From an uncultured Oenococcus sp. (lineage in GTDB: Bacteria; Bacillota; Bacilli; Lactobacillales; Lactobacillaceae), in assembly GCA_934229385.1 (NCBI GenBank), contig CAKQDH010000002.1, forward strand, positions 1 through 64,000: a stretch of 64,000 bases of DNA, given 5' to 3'. How positions within the stretch are numbered: position 1 is the first letter of the stretch; the number at the start of each line of letters is the position of its first letter. Shown piece after piece: positions 60,043 through 64,000 of the stretch. The position numbers were made by a program, and so were the translations under genes. The notes below the pieces were generated by a model. That model was not told the origin of the DNA. It was given only the letters and a program-made list of their open reading frames with translations, and searched no databases.

Positions 60043-60516
60043 TTATTTTGTACTTTCAAACCTAAGTCTATTAATCATACCAGAAAGGACACGTGCCCTT
60101 ACTGTATTTTCTGTTATTTTATCAGATATTTTAAGAGAATGTTTATCAATAGCAGAAGAGATTAAATCTGCTTCTCTTCTACTTATTACTTGATCATTAA
60201 AAAGGGCAATTATAATCCTCTCAGCATTTTTCTGCCCAATAGAATCGCCTATATAGTCAATTAATTCATCTAAAACTTTGGTGTCATCAACTAAATCAAC
60301 ATGCTCAATTTTTATATAACCACCACCACCTCTTTTGGATTCAACAATATAACCGTTTTGTAAAGTAAACCTAGTATTTATAACATAATTAATCTGGCTT
60401 GGTACGACAGCAAAACGATTAGCAATTTCACTTCTTTTTATTTCAGCGATTTCATCTTCTTGGAGGATACCCTTTAAATATTTTTCTATTAAATCTGAAA
60501 TATTCGTTTCTGACAT
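60043..60516 (-). CDS. ctsR: Class III stress-gene repressor CtsR
   Basis: 157 residues. Winged helix-turn-helix (about 1-75) with the tetraglycine loop RGGGG at 62-66, the heat sensor in B. subtilis, and a C-terminal dimerisation domain. Represses clpE (two boxes) and clpP (one box) in this window. No CtsR box is visible upstream of its own operon, which is unusual. Its promoter may use TATAAT about 70 bp upstream (reading CTATAATAG on the minus strand). Confidence 0.96.
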   Translation of the reverse strand: MSETNISDLIEKYLKGILQEDEIAEIKRSEIANRFAVVPSQINYVINTRFTLQNGYIVESKRGGGGYIKIEHVDLVDDTKVLDELIDYIGDSIGQKNAERIIIALFNDQVISRREADLISSAIDKHSLKISDKITENTVRARVLSGMINRLRFESTK

Positions 60517-60946
60517 AATAAATCATTCCCTAATTATAAACTACTTCTCTCTACTACTTACCTCTATTATAGATTGATTTTATAATAAAATCTAATTATG
60601 ATAACTAATAAAATAATTTATTTTAAAATTTATATCTACATTTAATTTATTTATTTTATTAATTTTTTAAATTTTTTGCAAAAAAATAGTAATTTTTATG
60701 CAATTTAAATTAAAAAAATTATCTTTTTTAAATTTTAAATATTCAAAATTTCATTAATCATCCATTAATTATTTATTTAAGCTTTTATTTTAAAGATCAG
60801 GTTAAGAATAAATTATTCAATTAAATAAACTTTTTTAAAGAAGAAAAAAATATATTAAAAGTTTATAGTCAGTTTTCTTACCCAAAAGGACCCTTTTTTA
60901 TTTTATTAAATATTAAAAGGGTTCAATAAAAATTCTTAAATAAAAA
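60517..60946. other. ctsR upstream region and tmRNA downstream region
   Basis: About 430 bp, no gene. Near 60890-60922 an ACCCTTTT/AAAAGGGT inverted repeat with an A/T loop of 17 may end the tmRNA. No heptad CtsR site was found ahead of ctsR. Confidence 0.5.
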
Positions 60947-61303
60947 TGGAGTAGATGGGAGTCGGACCCATGTCCAAGTTATCCAATCATATAAATTTCT
61001 ACACCCGTAGTCAGCAAAAGAAATTCGCTGCTAAAAAAGTTGCTAACTTCTCAATTAACAGCTAGTTCAATTTAGTTTCACCTAATAAATCTTGAACAAA
61101 TTCATTAAGCTGATCCACTCTTATAAAACCTTAATGCTACCGTGGAAAATAACAAAAAGATTAGCTTCTTACAACTACTTTAGGCAGCTGCAAGTGCATA
61201 AGATTTTTGATTATTTTTTGCAGTTAAATTCTGCAGCTTTTTACCCAGCTATGGGAGGCGCAATTTATATTTGTAATAACCTGTCGAATTCCGGAACTAC
61301 CCC
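60947..61303 (-). ncRNA. ssrA: tmRNA (ssrA)
   Basis: 357 nt. The 5' GGGGTAG pairs with CTACTCC at the 3' end (one G-U), and the T-arm-like part reads GGGTCCGACTCCCA. The tag frame (61180-61221, minus) starts at GCA and translates AKNNQKSYALAAA then TAA: 13 codons, with an extra Ala compared with the usual ...ALAA ending. CCA is not encoded. A likely promoter (TTAGCA, 17 bp, TATAAT) lies in the short space shared with the divergent tRNA-Glu. It frees stalled ribosomes and marks products for Clp proteolysis. Confidence 0.96.
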
Positions 61304-61368
61304 TTTTTAAAACTTACAAATTTATTATAACATGTTTTATTTTTTTGCTAAAATAGATAGAGTGTTTT

Positions 61369-61440
61369 GGCTCTATGGTCAAAAGGTTAAGACGTCGCGT
61401 TCTCATCGCGGAATTATGGGTTCGATTCCCATTGGAGCTA
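61369..61440 (+). tRNA. tRNA-Glu (anticodon CTC)
   Basis: 72 nt. Acceptor GGCTCTA/TGGAGCT with G1-U72 and one more G-U, D arm with GGTCAAAAGGTTAAGAC, anticodon stem TCGCG/CGCGG, loop TTCTCAT giving anticodon CTC (61402-61404), T arm ATGGG-TTCGATT-CCCAT. Discriminator A; CCA not encoded. Most low-GC Firmicutes read both Glu codons with a TTC anticodon; CTC is a GAG-only supplement. A -10-like TAAAAT lies 17 bp ahead. Confidence 0.93.
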
Positions 61441-61463
61441 TTATTTATTAAAAATAGATGTTT

Positions 61464-62537
61464 TCAAAATAGATTCTCAATAACCTTGTTAGTAAATTGA
61501 GTAGTAGTAGCTTTTCCACCTATGTCAGGGGTTTTAATCCCATTTTTTAAAACTCTTAAAGTCGCTTTTTTTATTTTTTCCGAGAGTCCATATAATCGCT
61601 GATCATGCTTATAATTTCCTAGCCATTTTAACATCATAGACACTGAAAATAACATACTGGTAGGATTAGCAATATTTTTTCCAGCAATATCAGGAGCAGC
61701 TCCATGAGATGCTTGAGCCATAACCTGATGGGAACTAGAATTAATAGAACCGGATAAACCTAATCCACCAATTAACTGCCCTATTTCATCCGATAAAATA
61801 TCTCCAAATAGATTTTCTGTTACAAGACAATCAAATTGTTGAGGATTTTTAATTAAAGCGGCTGCTGCTGCGTCTACATGCATCGTGTTAATTTTTACAT
61901 CGGGATAATATTTCCTTCCTATATTTTTAACTGTTTTTATAAAAAGTTGCCCGCTATATTTAATAACATTTGCTTTATGAACAATTGTAAGTTTCTTTTT
62001 TCTTTTTTCAGTCAGCTTAAAAGCCTCATAAGCTATTCTTGCAATCGCCTTTTTTGTAAACACCCCAATTGTCAAAGAAACATTAGAAGTTGGCATTTCT
62101 TCCCCACTTCCCCTATACATATTTCGGTCAGACAAAAAACCTTCTGAATTTTCTCTAATAATTATTAAATCAACATTTTTTACTAAACTTTTTACCCCTG
62201 GAAGCGAAAAACTAGGTCGAATATTAGAAAATAAATCAAAATAATGCCTTAATTCTCCACTAGGGTTTCTTTTTTTATCTCGCTGACCAGAAGGATAAGA
62301 AGCGTTATCATGAGTTCCCATAATCCAAGCATCAACGTTTTTTAAACCTCTTTTAGTTTTTTGGGGAACTGGATCATGATATTTTTTAATCCCTTCCCAT
62401 CCCATTGGAAATTCTTCGAAATTAAAATTAATTTCAGAATTAAATTTAAGAGTAGCTCTTAAAACGTTTACTGTAGAATTAACTATTTCTGGTCCAATAC
62501 CATCACCTTTTAATATTCCCAGTGTATACTTTGTCAT
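61464..62537 (-). CDS. Isocitrate/isopropylmalate-family dehydrogenase
   Basis: 357 residues from MTKYTLGILKGDGIGPEI. I chose this ATG over an upstream TTG six codons earlier because GGAAGA is suitably placed. Beta-decarboxylating dehydrogenase fold: GDGIGPEI, substrate Arg in the NIRPS region, the lysine in VHKANVIK, metal aspartates in NLFGDILSDEIGQLIGGLG, and nucleotide loop HGAAPDIAGKNIANP. It differs from true LeuB (no leucine genes nearby) and could be an isocitrate, tartrate or D-malate enzyme. Together with an amidohydrolase and an AEC permease it may use an organic acid. Family firm, substrate unknown. Confidence 0.85.
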   Translation of the reverse strand: MTKYTLGILKGDGIGPEIVNSTVNVLRATLKFNSEINFNFEEFPMGWEGIKKYHDPVPQKTKRGLKNVDAWIMGTHDNASYPSGQRDKKRNPSGELRHYFDLFSNIRPSFSLPGVKSLVKNVDLIIIRENSEGFLSDRNMYRGSGEEMPTSNVSLTIGVFTKKAIARIAYEAFKLTEKRKKKLTIVHKANVIKYSGQLFIKTVKNIGRKYYPDVKINTMHVDAAAAALIKNPQQFDCLVTENLFGDILSDEIGQLIGGLGLSGSINSSSHQVMAQASHGAAPDIAGKNIANPTSMLFSVSMMLKWLGNYKHDQRLYGLSEKIKKATLRVLKNGIKTPDIGGKATTTQFTNKVIENLF

Positions 62538-62596
62538 TTTATTATGTTCTTCCAAATAAACAACTTAAAATTTTTAGTTATTAAAAATTGAATTAG

Positions 62597-63370
62597 TTAT
62601 TTTAAATACCAATTTATACCATTTTGGTACAGCACTCTGTTTATAGCTCTTTCGTCATTACCTAAAGCAGTTTTAATTAAATCAATGTCTTTAAGAGAAA
62701 AAGGATGCTTTGTTCTTGTACCAGGGAAATCGGTGGCAAAAATTAAACCTTTAGGGTTTACTTGATAAAGTTTAGGCAGTAATTCTTTAATTTCAGATCT
62801 ACTATACTGAACTCTGCCAAAACCAGAAACACGAATGGCAACCCCATGGCCTAAAAGTTTCGTTAAAGTAGAAAGCGGAGCCTTAGTCATACCTAGATGA
62901 TCAATAGAAACTTTAGGTAAAGACAAAATAAGATCGATTAAATCACTGTTTGCTTTAGCTAAATCCAGGTATATTTCCGTTCCCCAACCAAATTTAAAAT
63001 AAACTCGCTTAGCTATCTCTTTAATCTCAGGTAATGATTCCTTTATACCACGATACATTGGGAAACGAATTCCTCGAATGCCAATCTCAGATAAAAACTG
63101 AAGATCTTTATCTGAGATATCTTTAGAGATTCTAGTAATACCAACAAAGTTTTTGCCTAATTGAGATAAATCTCCCTTAAAATGATCTTGATTGTCGCCT
63201 TGAAAAGTTCCCTGAACCTCAGCCCCTCCTAAAGGCTGTAATCCCATACTTTTCAAATATTTTTTATATTGATCTACATTATGATAATTAGGTAAAAAAC
63301 CGTTATTTTTTATAATTGAATAATGAGGATCAATTATATGAAAATGTGCATCAAAAATTTTTTGTGCCAT
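62597..63370 (-). CDS. Amidohydrolase family 2 protein (TIM-barrel metal hydrolase)
   Basis: 257 residues from MAQKIFDAHFHI; I chose this start because metal-binding DAHFHI should be near the N-terminus and AGAGAG is upstream, although the frame stays open further upstream through a decayed gene. Barrel and ligands: DAHFHI, VSIDHLG, and the C-terminal ATDFPG aspartate. This pattern resembles lactonase/decarboxylase enzymes such as the pyrone-dicarboxylate hydrolase group. Close to the dehydrogenase (59 bp), so a shared pathway on organic acids is likely. Substrate unknown. Confidence 0.78.
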   Translation of the reverse strand: MAQKIFDAHFHIIDPHYSIIKNNGFLPNYHNVDQYKKYLKSMGLQPLGGAEVQGTFQGDNQDHFKGDLSQLGKNFVGITRISKDISDKDLQFLSEIGIRGIRFPMYRGIKESLPEIKEIAKRVYFKFGWGTEIYLDLAKANSDLIDLILSLPKVSIDHLGMTKAPLSTLTKLLGHGVAIRVSGFGRVQYSRSEIKELLPKLYQVNPKGLIFATDFPGTRTKHPFSLKDIDLIKTALGNDERAINRVLYQNGINWYLK

Positions 63371-63428
63371 AAATCGTTCTCTCTTTCTTAGTTTAAACAT
63401 ATTGTCTTGTTCGATTTCTTTCATAAAA

Positions 63429-63800
63429 TCAATTGGCATAGCTCCTCCAACGGAAAAAAAAAGGGGGGGAGATACCAGCTGATAGATCGCCAATAATGGT
63501 ACAAGTAAACAAGACTACTGCTGAAATTCCTGTAACATAACTGAACCGACAATGGGAAACAACATCGGAGCTGCCACAAAAAGTATTCATAACTGCAGCT
63601 GTAAACGTAAAGATAGTAAACAAAACTGAGATAAAACCCACGTCAATACTTTTATCCCAAAAAGTTAAAGTAGCATTTTTAGGAAACACTAGATGAAAAA
63701 TCGGGGAAACAATAAAATAATCATAAAAAATAAAATCAAATAGATATTTAGTTTTTGTTTTGAATTAAATTTTTTGGTTTTTCGAGCTTTAATTCTTCCC
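63429..63800 (-). pseudogene. Decayed membrane-transporter fragment
   Basis: Hydrophobic coding-like sequence split over frames. A basic stretch and helix (RIKARKTKKFNSKQKLN then YLILFFMIILLF) lie in one frame near 63700-63790. Shifting frame gives IFHLVFPKNATLTFWDKSIDVG, another hydrophobic run, and ends IIGDLSAGISPP at a run of C7 T9 (minus strand). A further shift there would lead to SVGGAMPIDFMKE. No start codon with a ribosome-binding site precedes it. The helix-then-short-loop pattern recalls ion-transporter superfamily permeases, but I cannot name the family. Confidence 0.45.
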
Positions 63801-63816
63801 CTTAATAATTAATTAT

Positions 63817-64000
63817 TTAATTAACAAGATACATGAAAAAGCTTAATGTAACAAAAGCAAAAGCAGTACTGCCTAATTGAATTGATGCTATTTCAGATTC
63901 ATTAGTTTTATATTTAATTGCTAGGCTAGTTGGCATAGTAGCAGTTGGTATAGCCAAGGTTAAAATAACTATTTTACGAAGATTAAGTGGAGAACTTGTC
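63817..64000 (-). CDS. AEC-family permease, C-terminal part (cut by window edge)
   Basis: 60 residues are visible, open to the window edge, ending in TAA at 63817-63819. They read as two C-terminal helices of an auxin-efflux-carrier type transporter: LTLAIPTATMPTSLAIKY then ASIQLGSTAFAFVTLSFFMYLV. AEC permeases move malate and other organic acids in lactic acid bacteria (MleP belongs to this family). With the downstream amidohydrolase and dehydrogenase, it may belong to an organic-acid utilisation operon. Confidence 0.7.
   Translation of the reverse strand, partial: TSSPLNLRKIVILTLAIPTATMPTSLAIKYKTNESEIASIQLGSTAFAFVTLSFFMYLVN

Noticed and set aside
61092-61310. A 72-residue plus-strand open frame
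   Set aside because: It lies wholly over the tmRNA on the other strand and has no coding features.
1-64000. CRISPR arrays, insertion sequences, prophage genes
   Set aside because: No regularly spaced repeats, transposase-like proteins or phage modules were seen in any gap or gene.

Overview
The window is about 64 kb of very AT-rich chromosome (roughly 30% GC by eye; not computed) from a low-GC Gram-positive bacterium, almost certainly a lactic acid bacterium of the Lactobacillaceae. The evidence is the CtsR/ClpC/ClpE/ClpP stress set without McsA/McsB, HPr with HPr kinase, LtaS, OatA, PepI-type prolyl peptidase, the Firmicute S10-spc-alpha gene order, and a tmRNA tag of the AKNN...SYALAA type. 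The short-LID adenylate kinase, the lack of rpsN in the spc operon and the lack of mutSL beside ruvAB lean towards the Leuconostoc/Oenococcus branch, but the species is not identified. Functional assignments come from reading motifs and remembered gene orders, not from database searches.

Layout: 1-5 kb, lipoteichoic-acid genes (ltaS, a YkuJ-type small gene, a diacylglycerol glucosyltransferase) and a solitary ptsH. 5-11 kb, clpE behind two CtsR boxes, then pgk and glmS. 11-28 kb, the ribosomal super-cluster on the minus strand: S10 leader, rpsJ to rplQ with secY, adk, infA and rpoA, then truA, an SseB-like gene, and rplM-rpsI behind an L13-type leader. 28-42 kb, oatA, hisS-aspS, a divergent cell-wall amidase, bifunctional rel, rsmE, lepA, ruvAB and a proline iminopeptidase. 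42-48 kb, clpP (CtsR box), whiA, yvcK, a RapZ gene reduced to its C-terminal domain, galU and hprK. 48-55 kb, the pstSCAB1B2-phoU phosphate operon and prfB. 55-62 kb, tRNA-Ser(AGA), a family-6 UDG, a Nudix protein, ctsR-clpC, tmRNA and tRNA-Glu(CUC). 61-64 kb, a probable organic-acid locus: isocitrate/isopropylmalate-type dehydrogenase, amidohydrolase, a decayed transporter and the end of an AEC-family permease running off the edge.

The most striking pattern is erosion. At several conserved Lactobacillales clusters the expected partner is missing, often with a nearly pure A/T gap in its place: ptsI after ptsH, ecfA1-A2-T between rplQ and truA, rpsN between rplE and rpsH, lgt-gpsA between hprK and galU, ftsEX (and phoPR) between prfB and pstS, dtd between rel and hisS, mutSL before ruvA, and the ATPase half of rapZ. 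Some changes fit together: PstS has no lipobox cysteine in a locus that has lost lgt. Other oddities are a tRNA-Ser with an A34 anticodon, a ClpE without its zinc finger, a tmRNA tag ending in three alanines, an RF2 gene with no programmed frameshift, and a tandemly duplicated ribosome-binding site before rpoA.
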